NCBI GenBank assembly: GCA_021234155.1
Contig: JAJEKV010000025.1
Location: forward strand, 15,186,390-15,250,389
DNA from: Isoetes taiwanensis
Lineage: Eukaryota > Streptophyta > Lycopodiopsida > Isoetales > Isoetaceae
Length of the DNA stretch: 64,000 bases
Direction: 5' to 3'
In this document: positions 13,019 through 26,300 of the stretch, piece by piece
Layout of the letters: the number at the start of each line of letters is the position of its first letter
Position numbering within the stretch: position 1 is the first letter of the stretch
Translations under genes and position numbers: made by a program
The notes under the pieces: model-generated
Seen by the model: the letters and a program-made list of their open reading frames with translations, nothing else
Databases searched by the model: none
Told to the model about the DNA's origin: nothing

Positions 13019-13019
13019 A

Positions 13020-15070
13020 AAAAATCAGATTATTAACCAGATTTGTATTACTGATTGAAGGAAAGGGATTTCAATTTCTTCAAGATACATTTGATTCTTG
13101 ACATGCATTCGATTTAGGAGTAGCTACAATCGATTTGAGGCAAGTTTTCCTTGAGGTAGAATCCAGGAGCCATGTTTGATCGATTGAGGAAAGTTCAAAA
13201 TGTGCGCCAAGATTTCGGGAGAATTTGGTATAATTATGGAGAATATTGGACGTCACCCACCTTCATTAATGATAGGCAACTCCATGTAAAATTCAAAATG
13301 TACATTACAAATACTTTAACCTAGTTCATTTCTCTACATTAATATACAAAAAAATTCAATCACCCTTTTATGCTTCTACCCAGAATGTTCCTATAACTTG
13401 AATAGCAATGAATTGTAATTCGAAGAAATTGGTTCCTAGTTTTTGTTTCACTGCCTTGGATGTTACTTCCAACATCCATAGCTCTTTAGTTGCCGTAGAT
13501 AATTGATAATACTATCTTTATAAAACGAGCAGCAAAATGATATGCTATGATGCACATACCTTTTATATAGATGTAGTGGCCACAATGAACACCTGAAAGT
13601 TGCAAGCTCCTTTTAATATGACAAATACCATGCTGGTCTGAACATGTTGGTTGTAGCCTGAAGTTTTGCTGGAGGCATTTGAATGCACGTTGTTCATCAT
13701 CTAGATAAAACTGACTTATTATTCCAAAGCCTACAAGCTGTTAGACTTTCATGCTCATGCATAGACGTATCATTTGCAATCAGACAACTCTGAAGTTATT
13801 AAGCAGATATAGAAGGATTGATGATAAACACTGAAATTCGTGGAACAATCAGTTTAGTAAATCAATTATTTATATCCATCATGGAAAATGTAACTGATAT
13901 GCTTACCTCAAATATATTCTGGCTTCGAAAGGACATATACTGTCATTCACCCTCCAACAAAGTTGGCTTCTCTCTATTCTATTCTTTGCTTATGTACGTT
14001 ACGATTATAGCCATAGAAGAAATTAATTCTAGCAACGTGAAGTACGTTTGGCACGGATCCAAATCATATTGAACAGGGAACCCTGTCATTTTGACTATCT
14101 GCTTCATAGAATGAAGATCAAGATCATAATGAAAATGACAATATTTCTCTTATCTGAATGGAAATTTTGATGTGTAACATTGCTTATATGTGCATGCCTG
14201 CTTTTCCTTAACATAACGACAAAGTAAACTGCCATGCCTAAATCGCTTACCCCATCCTAATTGCTTTTGTAAAAAGTAATAAAAAAATCCAAGCCATTGA
14301 TCTCCTAATCATTGAGATTTCTGATTAATTTAAGTCGTACAAGTGGCAAGCATGTGTGATTCAACAATACGAACTCAGATGCTACAAAACAAAAGATTTG
14401 CTTCCATCCACAAACAAGCTGAAAATTTAAACATACAATACTGAATCGGTGATTCATGTTCGCCATAACCTGCACGGAAGGTTTTGAATTCAAGCTTTAT
14501 GCACAGTACTACATATAAGCTGCAAAAACATAAGATTAGATTACAGATTTATGCTAAGTTTTGCTCTAGGTAATCTGTAATGGAAAGCTTGGACTACACT
14601 TTGTTTTATTGCTTTGAGCAATTGCAGATTGAACCAGGAATAATGTTTCTTCAACCAAAGTTCCAAGGACCATTTCCATCCTCGCATCCAAACTCAATAA
14701 GTTCGGCCTTGCTAAAGGACCATGCAACCATTAATCTAGGTTTTGATTGTTTACATACTCATAAACCAGCATTCTGCACTGTGAAAACGGATCTGTGATT
14801 ATGAATTCACTCTAGGTATAAAATTCTAATGAGAAAATGGAAGTGAGGAGAAAAATAAATCGTGAGCTCCTTCAGCACAGTTATCCAAGACAGTTTTTTA
14901 TGTCTAACTCTCCCAAAGGCTTCCACTTCTACTCTAAATTCTTTTTATGTTTGCCCCCTGTATATGAATCACAAAAAGCGTATGACATCAGTTTCATCAG
15001 GAACAGCCAGATCATAACCATGAGCGTTGCCTCAGAAAACTCGCTCCATGTTTACCATGAATTAATCCAT
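13020..15070. other. Intergenic, no gene recognised
   Basis: AT-rich sequence with short open frames on both strands, none with recognisable motifs. It may include upstream, unreadable parts of the DDE-type relic. Confidence 0.5.
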
Positions 15071-15071
15071 A

Positions 15072-16550
15072 GTTAGCCGTTAGCCGTTAGCTAACGCTAA
15101 CACTAAAATAACGTGTAACGCGTTAGCTGCAGACCTAATAACGTGTTATTTTTTTGCCAAAAAAAAAAATCAGAATTTTAACAGTTTAAAACATGATCCT
15201 GACTAATTTGACCATGCTGATTCTAAATGTGCAATCAGAATACTCTAACCTGCTAAAACTTCTGAATGTAACTCAAACCATTGATCCGAAAGTATGTCCT
15301 TCTTTTTAAAATGTAGTGAATAAAATTACTCAATGAAATTTAGAATGTTACAGTACACTTTGTCTTCAAACAAATCACAGTTACTCATATCCACAAATCA
15401 AACTTGAATACAAAAACTTTGAGAATAGCATAGAGAAAGACAAATGTTCTTCTCCTCTCCAAACTGAAAAACAGCAAAGTTCGTCTTCCTGCATGACAGA
15501 ATTGAAATATAAAATGAGAAGATGCATACAAAAGTAAATTAGAATCTAAATAAGCAAAACAAGGATCACATGTAGACAACAATTTGTAATATGGTGGGCT
15601 GGCTTGATTACAGGTGCTGTCTCAATGGCATTGGCTTATAATCACTTTACTCCATCTGGTAGCACCCTGATACCAGAATACTCTAGTGTGATATCAAGCA
15701 CAATACTACTTGTACTATTTAGTACATTGGCCTTTGGAATTGTGACAAAACCATCGATTTGTTGGGTATTACCTGATAACATTTATGATCCAGTTTGAGA
15801 ATCAAGTTTGAGAAGAGCAATTGTGTAAGTTGAGAAGATTAAGCTTTGAATTCCGATAATTTGTTTTTGCATTAAGAAAGCTTCTTGGAGCCCGATCCTT
15901 CAAGACTAGAATCAGACCATGATCTCAGTGACAATGGTAGGTTCTATTTGGCCTGTTCTATCTGGCTGCAAGGGCAATAGGTAAAGGACGTCTGGTTGCA
16001 AGGTCTCAGTCCAATGCCAATGCTCTACTAGTGCATTCAAATTAGTTTTCATTCTATTTCATAGATGGCCATCTGAAGATCAAATCAAAGCTTCTGCCTA
16101 AGTAAAAACCAAAGCATTTGCATAAGCATGGAAAAGAGCATACATGTTATATCAGACTTCCTTCTTGCTGGCTTCCACGTTCCCTATGGTTCCACGCTTC
16201 ATATGGCAGTGATGGCACCGTGCTTCTTGCTGGCTTCCACGATTTCTTGAAGAAGAGATGGCCTCCACGCTCCCTATGGCTAGCTATGGCTGGCTCTGCC
16301 ACAGAACAGAGCCCAGAAGCATATCAGACAAAATGGCAGCAATTAGATGCGTTTTTTTGTTTAGGTTTTTAGGCCATCGTGTTCTACACGAAAAAATGAA
16401 CAAAATGGTATATATATATATATATTTTTTTTTTTTTTGATTTGGAGGTCTGAGACATTTTGGCCAAAAAATAATACGTTAATATGAGTTATTCTGTTAG
16501 CTAACAGATAACGCATTACAAATTTGGGGCTAACGCGTTATCTGCTAACC
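15072..16550. mobile_element. Non-autonomous DNA element with inverted termini (about 1.48 kb)
   Basis: The left end (15072-15160) and the reverse complement of the right end (16461-16550) align over about 90 bp. Both contain GTTAGC repeats, a TAACGCGTTA-like core, then TTAACGT/ATAACGT and a T-rich run leading to GCCAAAA. The right end contains TTAGCTAACAGATAACGC. No transposase is encoded inside. The interior holds short tandem repeats around 16150-16280 (CTTGCTGGCTTCCACG twice) and a TA/T run near 16410-16438. Subterminal repeats of this style are common in hAT-like elements, but no clean 8-bp target duplication could be identified, so the superfamily is open. Confidence 0.55.
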
Positions 16551-16559
16551 ATGATCTCG

Positions 16560-17490
16560 ACTGGCATGGATTGTCGCTGCTACAACATCACTATTGTGGC
16601 ATGAGGGCTTACATGTATGCAATTTTGCATGAGAACACACAGTAACACACAGAACACAGAGGAAAATTTAAAGACGTGCTTCCTGCAGATAAGGAATCCC
16701 CAGGCATTCAGCCTCCACTCAAATCGGTTGGATTCTGCCAGCTCCAGAATTGCTGAGAATCCATGTGTGCTCCTCCAGGGTTTTCCAATTGGTCTGCTCA
16801 AATCCAATCGTTCCTTTTTCCCAATGGCTAAAAAAAAACTCTATCTGACGGCCATGCTAATTTTAACCCAAAAAATTTCAACAGAATGGCGGAAAGAGTC
16901 ATTGGGAAACCTACTATCGAAACGGTCTTTTAAGCTGTTTACCATGCATGTTTTACGTCCCTAATAAAAATCACATAGGCAACACAAATGATGGAGCTGA
17001 AACCCTGACTCTAAAAAATTAACTGGAATGAGACATACACGATGTGAGATTGCCTTTGTAATCTTCAAAGACATCTTTCTATATGAGCAGAATCTCCCCA
17101 TCGAAACTCCATGTACATCTATGCCAGCATAGAAACATTGTAGACCTTGATTTACCTTGGATAACATGACAAAACAACTTTTACTTGCTTAAGCTTTCTG
17201 TACATCTATTGGTGGCAATCATGAGCAAGTTTCACTTGGGTATTATACCATACAAGAAGGCTATTACACCACCTCCGCTTTAATTTGTGTTTCCTATTCA
17301 TCGTAAAGATGTAACATCCTTATAATGTTTTTGAAATATGTATGCACAACTTGAATCTAAGTGTGTGAAGCTCTAATATTTGCATTAACATTTTTCCATG
17401 CAGATACATAATTTCCACATATGAATTCTTGTTAGATAATTTGTACTACAAGGCAATTCTTAGCACATCAGCTATGATTAAAGCCTAATT
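16560..17490. other. Intergenic, no gene recognised
   Basis: No motif-bearing coding sequence. The last bases form the left target copy of the LINE insertion. Confidence 0.5.
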
Positions 17491-19481
17491 GAATAGAATA
17501 GAATAGCTGTCCTTGCTAGTAGCCATGTCTATTTCTCTTCTGCTTTGATTGCTGACAAAGCTTCCTATAACAAAATTGAGCAATGTATTAAAGAGTATAT
17601 TTGGCAAGGTACCCACCTTTCTGCCTGGGATCAGCTGACTCATAGTAAAAAGTCAGGGGGTTTGGGATGTAAATCTTTATTTCTCCAGGCCCAAGTGCTT
17701 GGGGCCAAAAATGTGTGGAAAGCCATCTCTGGTTTCCAATCTCCTGCTATGGATTTTATTAGGTTCTGGATTAATAAAAGTAAACCCTTAGGAAGTCCCT
17801 CCTTAAGCATCAGCTCCCAGTTACGCTTTCTATGAGTTTAAATGCAGCTAATACTTCTCCTCTTCTTAGAAGTATCTTTAAAGCATGGGAGAAAGTGGTA
17901 CGCTAACTTTACTCATGACAAATTGTCCAATTCAGTGAGGGATACTTCCATTTTTTTTGGTCTCTGTGATGGCCCCTTCCTCCTACTCTTGCTTTATGGC
18001 TGTCATCACCCTACATGTTACAAAAAATGGCACTCTGCCATATCACGCATGTCGGGGACCTCATTGATGATGAGGAGAAGCTGGATTCCTTGGGAAGTGA
18101 TCAAGAAGAAAGTAGGAGGGGGTGCTACTCATAGATCGATATATAAAAAAGTGGTGCTCACCTACTCCCCTTTCTTAGGCAAAGATGGCAAGGGGGAGAG
18201 TCACTCCCCCCTGAACTGGTTCTTCAAGGTTAAAAGGAGTTACAAAGTATCTAAGATTTACCATGCTTGTCTTCGAGGAAAAGCGAAAAGCACTGCCTCT
18301 CTCCAGGGCCTTTCTTCCAAGAATTTCAAGAAGACTCTTCAATCTAGCTGGAAATCCTATGCATGCCCTAAGATAAAAGTGTTCTCCTGGCTCATCCTGC
18401 ACAGTGCTATCCTGAGTAACACTAACATGATCAAGAGAAACTTTAAGTCATCCATAGTGCTCTCTGCCCGGCTTTTGTGATCATGATGAATCGTGCTACA
18501 CATTTTCACTTGCCAAAAGGATTGGGGACTTTTGGAGATGGTTTACTTCGGTCGGCTTTGAAAATCCACGATCTCGATTCCATAGCAGTGTTTTCTCAAT
18601 TCTTTCGGCTCGAATTCCAATGTCAATTTATGCGGTTCTACAATTAGTACGTGGATTGTTTGGAAACATAGAAATAATGTGGCTACGGCAAGCAGGAAGT
18701 GTGACCTTAATTGGATGAAGCTCAATTTCCAATTTGAACTTATTAGATGTATATGGCTCATAAGGCCCTCAAATTGGAGAAGTTTGATGCACGATTGACT
18801 TGAATGCCTTTGTGGATTGCGGCCTTTTGAGCAGTGTGGTCGGTGTTCGGGGGATCAATCTTCTAGGATGATGCTCCTATTCACCATTCGGGGCGCCTCT
18901 CGACAAGCGGTCGAGCTATGTTTCGGCTAAAATTCTTTGCGAAGGAAGCCTATAATGCCCACATTCTCCACAAGTTCATTGGAGCCAACAACAAGCTTCT
19001 TCTTGAAGAGCAGTTCTCTTTTGCGGTCTATGTATTACTACCACAAGGGCGGGGTGTGGTGCATCGGTGTGTTATTGGATATTATCCAGTACCCATTGAT
19101 GAACTATCTGCTGTGACCCCCTCACGGTGAGATTAATTGGATGGCCCCCCTTGCTTCAATGCCCCTAATGCTACACACTCTTTCCACGATCTTCCTACCA
19201 CCCGGATTCCCTCTTGAACTTATCTCCTACCCCATTCTCTGCTGCTCCCCTACCAATTTCCCAAAACTCGACCCCCTCCATCCGGCATATGGTCACGTGA
19301 AGGTGATCTTTGTTGCGGACCCTTTTTCTCCATGCCAATGGATAATTGGTTATTCTGTTTATGTTTAATTTTCTCCCGATATGGGCTCGAGCCTTATTTT
19401 GTATGTACTTAAGTTATGATTAATATAATCCTTCCTTTTCCTCAAAAAAAAAAAAAAAAAAAAAAGAATAGAATAGAATAG
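17491..19481 (+). mobile_element. 5'-truncated LINE with poly(A) tail and 16-bp target duplication
   Basis: The 16-mer GAATAGAATAGAATAG at 17491-17506 is repeated exactly at 19466-19481. Between them lies about 1.96 kb ending in an A-run of about 22 bases (19444-19465). The body encodes the C-terminal part of a plant LINE ORF2 only, so the element is 5'-truncated, as expected for target-primed reverse transcription. The duplicated target is itself a GAATA repeat, so the boundary could slip by one repeat unit. Confidence 0.88.
17545..18480 (+). pseudogene. LINE reverse transcriptase C-terminus with zf-RVT domain
   Basis: The first frame (17545-17835) gives IEQCIKEYIWQGTHLSAWDQ and KSGGLGCKSLFLQAQVLGAK, the typical LINE region after the reverse transcriptase fingers and palm (xxFIW...W...K..GGLG...). 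The next frame (17842-18480) contains a block SSWKSYACPKIKVFSWLILH, matching the zinc-binding zf-RVT domain of plant LINE proteins (W...P.K...F.W......L.T...L). Further on, near 18650, WIVWKHRNN is the usual late W.xWKxRN motif. A frame change near 17836 and stops near 18480 make it non-functional. It belongs to the insertion 17491-19481. Confidence 0.75.
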
Positions 19482-21264
19482 ACTTTTTAACGTCCATGAA
19501 GACTAAGAGGCTATGAGAAAAGCTATAATAGAGCAACGCTAATGGATAACAATATGCTGACCAGCTGAATGATTTGCTTGACAAGCTCACAAAATTATTT
19601 TTCCATAGATCACTGAGACTTAAGTGAAGCATCATATTTGATAACTTACTTTAATGTGCATTTAATTGGTTGTGCTCTATTGGTTCTAAATAACTTGATT
19701 TAAAACCTTCACAATGAAGTTCGTAATGTCTAGTGTTTGTTGTGAATCGAAACCCGGATTAGAAGTTAGACCTATTTTAATAAAGTATGGGTTCTTACAA
19801 AAGGTGCCGTTTAACCATAACCCAAATGAATAATTGAAAGCTAAACTATTATGTTCAAATAGGTGATAAATGTTAGACCTATTTGAATAAAGGATGGGTT
19901 CTTGCGATAAGCACCCTTCCCTAACCATACCCTAATGTAGTTTCATAGTGTTGAATTGTATGATTAAAGTCTATGACTATCCGAATGTATAAGCAATGAT
20001 GTCTGCACACCTTAAACATGGACTTGCAATTGTCTTAGATATGTCGCAAGAATGAAACGGCGAACCAAGAGATTTTCTCATCACAAATTTAGAATATCTA
20101 ACTTGCATTCTCAATTTTAAAGTGTCTATGTTTTTGATACTCCAAATTGCTTTGCAAGTCATTGATGAAAACGAAGAACAAACCAAGACAATGATGCACC
20201 TTAGATATGTGTCCACTTTATCAAAGCTACAAATATAGCCACAATTTTGAAGTCTAGCATTAACATTGTTATTTAGCATTCATGATTCTTTCTGGATGCT
20301 TTTCTTTGAAAAATAAGCTTGAAGCAAATGGCATTAGAAATATCTATCCTACTTGTCATATCAATCATAGTGCACCATCAAACATAGAATTAGCTACTCT
20401 GTTATTGGTTATCTATGATTGGCGGAGATTAAGAGATAAGCTGATCTTAATCTTAGCCTGGTGGCGCTCTAATGTCATATCAAGACAAACAACGTCAACC
20501 AAATCACTTATTAACTCACGTAATGCAGAGAAAACTTTGACCTCAACCGTTGTATGCAGAGAAATTTCTAATCTCATCCGTTCAATTAGCATATCTCAAT
20601 AATATTCAATCAACCCATCTCTTTAAGAGGTTGCCCTTCAGACAACCAAAAAATTGAAAAAAAAAATGGAATATGAAGAATCAGGGCATTAAAGGTGTAT
20701 GAGCAGTAGGGGATAACATGGTATGAATCACAAATTGGAATGGGGGATTGTGACACCAGCATAACAGGGTATTATATTACAAATGAGAAAAGGGGGGATT
20801 ATGGCCAATACCCCGATTCTAAGAATCCATTTTATCCTAAAAAGGGGGATTCTATAGGCGTTTTTTTGGGTATTTTCCAGAGTATTGGAGCACCTTTTTC
20901 ATTGTGATAGATAGTGAAGATATTTACTCACCACAAGATATTATTACAAAACGGGTACAATTATTATGTAAAATGCCCAAATAACTTGTTACAATGTATG
21001 TGCAACATCTATGAATATAGGTATACGACAATTATGTATTGTAAGATAGATAGATAGATAGACCAAAGTCAAGTTGCAGGACTTGTAGACACCTATTATT
21101 TTCTAGACACGTCCTTATTTGGCTCATTTACCATAGTATTTCATGGAAGTGCTCTATTTTTTCTGCAATCCTATTTTATTGTCCCTCTATATCATCATTT
21201 AGAACACAACTTTTCAAGGTGTATAATAATTAGTGTTTTCGCATATATACATAGAATATGTGTA
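19482..21264. other. Intergenic, no gene recognised
   Basis: Directly after the LINE, TTTTTAACGTCCATGAAG resembles the LINE-tail-like motif seen at 37281 and 44921, so a second short retroelement tail on the minus strand is possible. A (GATA)n run occurs near 21045. Otherwise nothing coding is recognised. Confidence 0.45.
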
Positions 21265-21440
21265 CCAAAGTAGATAAAGACATAGACATGTTCAAACGTT
21301 TCCAAATTCATTTGGACAACATCAAAAGTAGATAAAGACGTGTTCAATGTTTAACAAATTTGGACAAATTTCATTTCGACAACATCGAAAGTAGATAAAG
21401 ATATGTTCAAACGGTTAACAAATTCATTGGACAAACAACA
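21265..21440. repeat. Three imperfect tandem copies, about 65-75 bp
   Basis: AAGTAGATAAAGA followed by a TGTTCAA...ACAAATT...GGACAACAT block occurs three times in succession with indels. Confidence 0.7.
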
Positions 21441-22053
21441 GATGAATTTGGCCATACTTTCTATAATTCATTAACATACGCATCTTGACATTGCAGTGGT
21501 TGCATCTAGGATGGAGCATAACTGCAATCCCACATATATATAGCACGTAATTCAAGCGACGTATACCACAAACGCTCGCAAATTTTCACCACTTGATTTG
21601 AGACATGCTTTTTACCTAACATGTCAAGCCTAGTTTCTCACACCTGGTTAGGATTCATAATTTCCTGCCTACCAAACAAACACAAACACTGACAAATTCT
21701 TTACAAGAGTGTTTATTTAAACAAAGCGTAAACTTCTTTTTTTGTAAACTTGCAACATCTTCATCCACCAGAGGTGGTTCTACTTAACAACTCATCAATG
21801 GCCATTTGTACATTATGCAACTCGCTCCTTTGAGTTGACTGGTATCCTCCCTTTTTAAGGGGCTTGTACCTAATTAAAGTGTTCTTACCTGTGATTGAAC
21901 TATTTACACAATTTCCAGCTGTTAAAGGTTTTATCACTTGCCTCATAATCTAACAAAACATTAGAGAGATGGATGCCTCCGACTTGGAGGTGTCATTACT
22001 TCCATTTCTTGAAGGTCGCGGTTTCAAGATGCCCGAAAGAAGGCAGATGATGA
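21441..22053. other. 3' flank of the PHK gene
   Basis: Non-coding as far as can be seen. It would hold the 3' untranslated region and terminator of the minus-strand histidine kinase gene. No exact poly(A) site can be assigned. Confidence 0.4.
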
Positions 22054-25000
22054 TCAAACTTTTTCAAATGTTTCTCTAATGATTGCTTCAAGGTCCTGAG
22101 GTCTTATAGGCTTTGAAAGATAACCATCCATACCCAGCTTGAAGACATCTTTCCTTTTCATGGTATGAGGGCACTTCGCGTTGAGGGCCACAATAATTGT
22201 GTGTGCTTCCCTCGGCTTTAATTCATTTTCGCATAACGTATCCTCCTAGTAGCTTCATATCCATCCATTTGTGGCATATGACAGTCCTAATCAAGCAGTA
22301 TCGACTTTAGTACTATTTAAAACATAACAAGACATCAACATAATGCTGACGAATATACAAACCTAACATTCAAATAACAATCTCAGAATATCTGGCTTAC
22401 CATGAGAACTATGTCATATTCCTTGTTGGTGCAAGCTTCAACAGCCTTTAAGCCATTGTCTACAACATCCACATTGTGGATGCCAGTGTTATGCAGCATG
22501 CGAGATGCAACCATCTGATTTACCTTATTGTCCTGCAACTCTACTACTAATATATTAAACAATTTGCTTAGACGAATTGTGCTAAAGACAGAAATAGTTC
22601 CAAATTCAATACCTCAGCAACAAGAACTTGCTGCCACTGAAGAGACATTGGGGGCTTTCTTGCTTTAACTACTTCAGCACCCAGAGCATTCTCTTGGTTT
22701 TCTAATCCCAACTTAATAGTGAAGTAGAAAGTAGAGCCTTTGCCAAGTTCACTATTCATCTCAATAAAGCCACCCATTTTGCGAGTCCAAGTCCTGTGCC
22801 ACCATACTTGCGAGATGCAGAATTATCCCCTTGAACAAATGCATGAAAAGGCCTCCCTGTTGTAAGTGGATCAATCCCAACACATGTGTCCTTGACCTCG
22901 AAAACAACAACTGACTCATTGTCCGCTATCGCATATTGAAAGGGTCCATGGCAAAACTGATGCGCATCGTTATCTGAAGCCAATCTGATCTTTACGATGA
23001 TACCTCCACTGTGAAAAGGTAAAAGATTTATATATCATTATACAAACATGAAACGGAAGACATAGAAAGGAAATTAACTACACTATCCTGAATCTCAATA
23101 TTGTCAAGGGCATCCAATCTATGGAAGTTGTGTCCTCAAACAACTGACTTGAGGACACATCAACGTGAGTTGGAGATTGATGTTGGCGACCTTAGTGCAA
23201 ACATTTTTCATTTTTTATATATCAACTCAAAACATGTCCTCCAATAAAACTAATGTGCAAGGAAGAGACACAAGACTGGGACAGGTTTGGAAAAATAAAG
23301 AGCAAGTTAACTATGTGAGCAAGGGCCATACTTATCAGTGAATTTTATTGAATTTGTTACAAGATTGAGTAGTATCTGCCTTAGCCGTATCGGATCTCCT
23401 CTAACAATTTTTGGAACTGTTTCAGCAATGTCACAAGACAGTTCTAGGCCTTTCTCGTTTGCCACAACCTGTAGGAGTGCCAGTGCCTCCTTTACCTGGA
23501 CAGCAGACTTAGGTTATATCTTTCAAACGCACTTCTTAATATACATCCATAATTTTTCTTACTTGCTTGTGCAGATCAAAGACAAGGCTCTCGATTCTTA
23601 AATTCTTAGATTCAATCTTGCTCAAGTCCAAGATATCTGATAAGATCCTCAGTAGACTATTACCAGATGAACGAATTATTTCCAGGTATGAATGCTGCTC
23701 TGATGTCAAATTTGTTCTTAACAAAAGTTCTGCAACACCAATAACACCTGCAAAAATGCAAGTTGCATTTAAGTTTAAATTACATGAAGAGCTGAGAAAT
23801 ATGTTCTTACCATTCATCGGAGTTCTGATCTCATGTGACATATTTGCAAGAAACTGACTTTTGGCTTGAGATGCAAGTTCTGCAAGGTCTTTTGCTAATC
23901 TTAACTCCTCTTGTTGCCTTTTTATTTCTGTTAAGTCATGCCACACTGTCAAAAGTGATGGTTTTCCTCCAAGAAGTATCGAAGTAAGTGTCACCTCCAT
24001 AGGAATGTCTTTCCCATCAGCTCTTCTGTGTAGCCACTCAAACCTAATAGACAACAAATGGAAAAAACAAATACTTAGCATAACACCTTGACTTCTGTAG
24101 TTTCTTCTGAAAATGTTGGCAATGGAAAATGATAACCATGGAAAAATAGAGTGCTATTAAACTTACCTGAGAAACCCTTTTTCCCTAGCAATTTCATCCA
24201 TCTCAAATGCTTTTTGTAAGGATGGCTTTCCATCTGGCTGTTTCTCTGGGGAAAAGAATGCTGGATGACAGCCTAAAATTTGGCCCTTGTCCTTACAACC
24301 TAAGATGCGCACTGTTGCCTCATTGCACTCAACGACACGTCCATTATCACAAAGAAGATAAGCATCCTATAGATGATAACAGATTTGGATTACTTCCAAA
24401 TTGTGTTAAGAAATTTAAAAAATGTGAAAATAATGACCAATAACAGTGCTAACCGAAGAAAGTTCGAACAGAACCCTAAACTTCTCCTGTGCAACCATGT
24501 GATCAGTAATATCTGTAATAAGCCATACTTCTTCCGAATGATATGAATTGACAGCTAACTGAAGCCATTGAGGAGACCTGTCTTTTCCATGAAATAAGAC
24601 AGTTCGATGTTGTTGAAATCCTGCTGTACGGTGGGCTTCATATGCTCTCTTTGCCTGCTTACAGAAGCATTATTAGTGCACTTCAATGTTTTAAAAAATC
24701 ATAAATTTTTAGTTATATGGGATGCTCATCTCTCTTGCTAAGTTGAGGTTTCATTTTCATCTCCTAGATAGTACTCTATCAAACAGCATGTTATGGTGAA
24801 TACTGAAAGATATAAACTGACAATCCAAGGCAGGCAAACTAAAACCACTTTCATGGAAATTGTAGTATTATCATGTACTATTATCACACCTCATCTGGTG
24901 AGTCAGGCTGGAGCACAGTGAACCAGGAACTGAGTGACAATATATCATCTTGAGAATATCCCGTGATATGTTCCAGTTCCCGATTTGTTGATAGTGCCTC

Positions 25001-26300
25001 TTGAGCACCATCTCGAAACTGGACATGCAGAACACCTGCAGGCAAATGTTCAACTAGGTCTTCCAATTTCTGAACCTTTTTAACCAAAGTTTCCTGCAGG
25101 CAAGCAAAAAAGTTGCAAGGTCATTTTGAGCTATTCAAGTCCCACCGCATGGTAATACCGTTTTACTTAGATGACAGTTCTATGAACATAATTGTTATGT
25201 TGCATACAATGCATTAGACAGATTTATTCTACTTACTTGAAACAATTTAGAGGAGGTAATATTCTGCGCACAACAAAGAGCCATTCCAGATTGTTCCTGC
25301 AGCTGTATAAGTGTCAAGCTTAACCACACGGTCCGTTGTTTCACATCCAGCATACAGATCTCATAACTGCTCAAAACGTCTCCTTGTCGTGTTCCACTCT
25401 TCAAGGATGCCTCGTACCATTTCTGAGCGAATTCATAGAAATGCTTTGATATCTCCAACATATAAACCCTACATACAGACATGCATTACATACCTTAAAA
25501 TCTTCTTCATGCTCCGAAGGAACAAAATCCTGCAAGCTGTGACCTAGAATAGAATTCCCAGGCAATCCCAATATTGAGCAAAAACCCTGATTGCAGAATT
25601 CAATCCGGCCATCAAGAGCCTTAATCGTAGCTAAGCCTATTCCGGCAGAGGCAAGAAGCAACTGTAAACACTCATGCAAGCTAGTGTTATCATTGTACAA
25701 TGATTTCTCCAATTGTAGCATGGCTTCATTTCTGAAGTCATGGCTAAACACATCCGGATGTTCTTCTACACAACTTATTTCATCTCCCTGCAGCCAGGGG
25801 AAGCGATTTTTCTCTTCCTTTGTTATAAACTGTGCTAAAATTTCTCCTTCAATGCCTTCTGACCTCTGTTTTTTCGACAACCCAGATACCCTCCTCACAC
25901 AGAAGGAAAAGTTATCAAGGAAATAATTTTCCTCATAGTTGTGGAATAATCTCTCAGGAACCAGAGTTGCCACTATTTCTCTTCCCTGTCCACAATCAAA
26001 ATTTTGCATCTCAATGCATACATTTTGATTTGCAACCTTGCCCTTGAATGATATGGATGCGACCGTGGAGAAGCATAAGCAGTCGAGCAGTTTTTGGAGC
26101 AAAACTTCTGAACAGCCCTGAATCAAAGTGCAGAACTGCAAATTCGATTTTTGCAGCACGTGGGCACCTAAAAAATTAAGCGCTCCTTTGCTATACACCA
26201 AAATCCGACCCTGGTTCGGATCAAGCAAAACTTGTAAGAGCAGGGATTGGAGAACGAAAACAGATGCGCCTCCTTTCATCTCATATTGCATGTTATCCAT
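22054..26300 (-). pseudogene. PHK: PAS-histidine kinase-receiver (PHK-like), frameshifted
   Basis: Eleven exons can be read on the minus strand with consistent GT/AG borders: 26300-25494, 25422-25237, 25093-24890, 24654-24454, 24366-24167, 24043-23811, 23747-23563, 23495-23332, 23008-22613, 22532-22401 and 22286-22054. In order they encode about 200 residues of unknown N-terminus, three PAS-like domains (SAGIGLATIKALDGRIEFCN; ELEHITGYSQDDI; NGRVVECNEATVRILGC), an H-box with the phospho-accepting His ([15 protein letters not shown], about residue 600), an N-box (LLNLVTNSIKFTDN), F and G2 boxes (SRKYGGTGLGLA), and a receiver domain (VLVAEDNKVNQ; phospho-acceptor Asp in DCHMPQMDGYEA; late Lys in GYLSKPIRP). 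Defects: G1 reads DTCVGID rather than DTGxGI; the exon near 22780 lacks the expected stretch after GLGLA and shifts frame; one base is missing near 22231 before the receiver lysine. This class senses signals through PAS domains and feeds a phosphorelay. Physcomitrella PHK1/PHK2 are the closest type I know. As read it would be truncated within the kinase. Confidence 0.85.

Noticed and set aside
20282-20602. 106-codon plus-strand open frame
   Set aside because: No recognisable motif, no splice context, and no composition difference from its surroundings.
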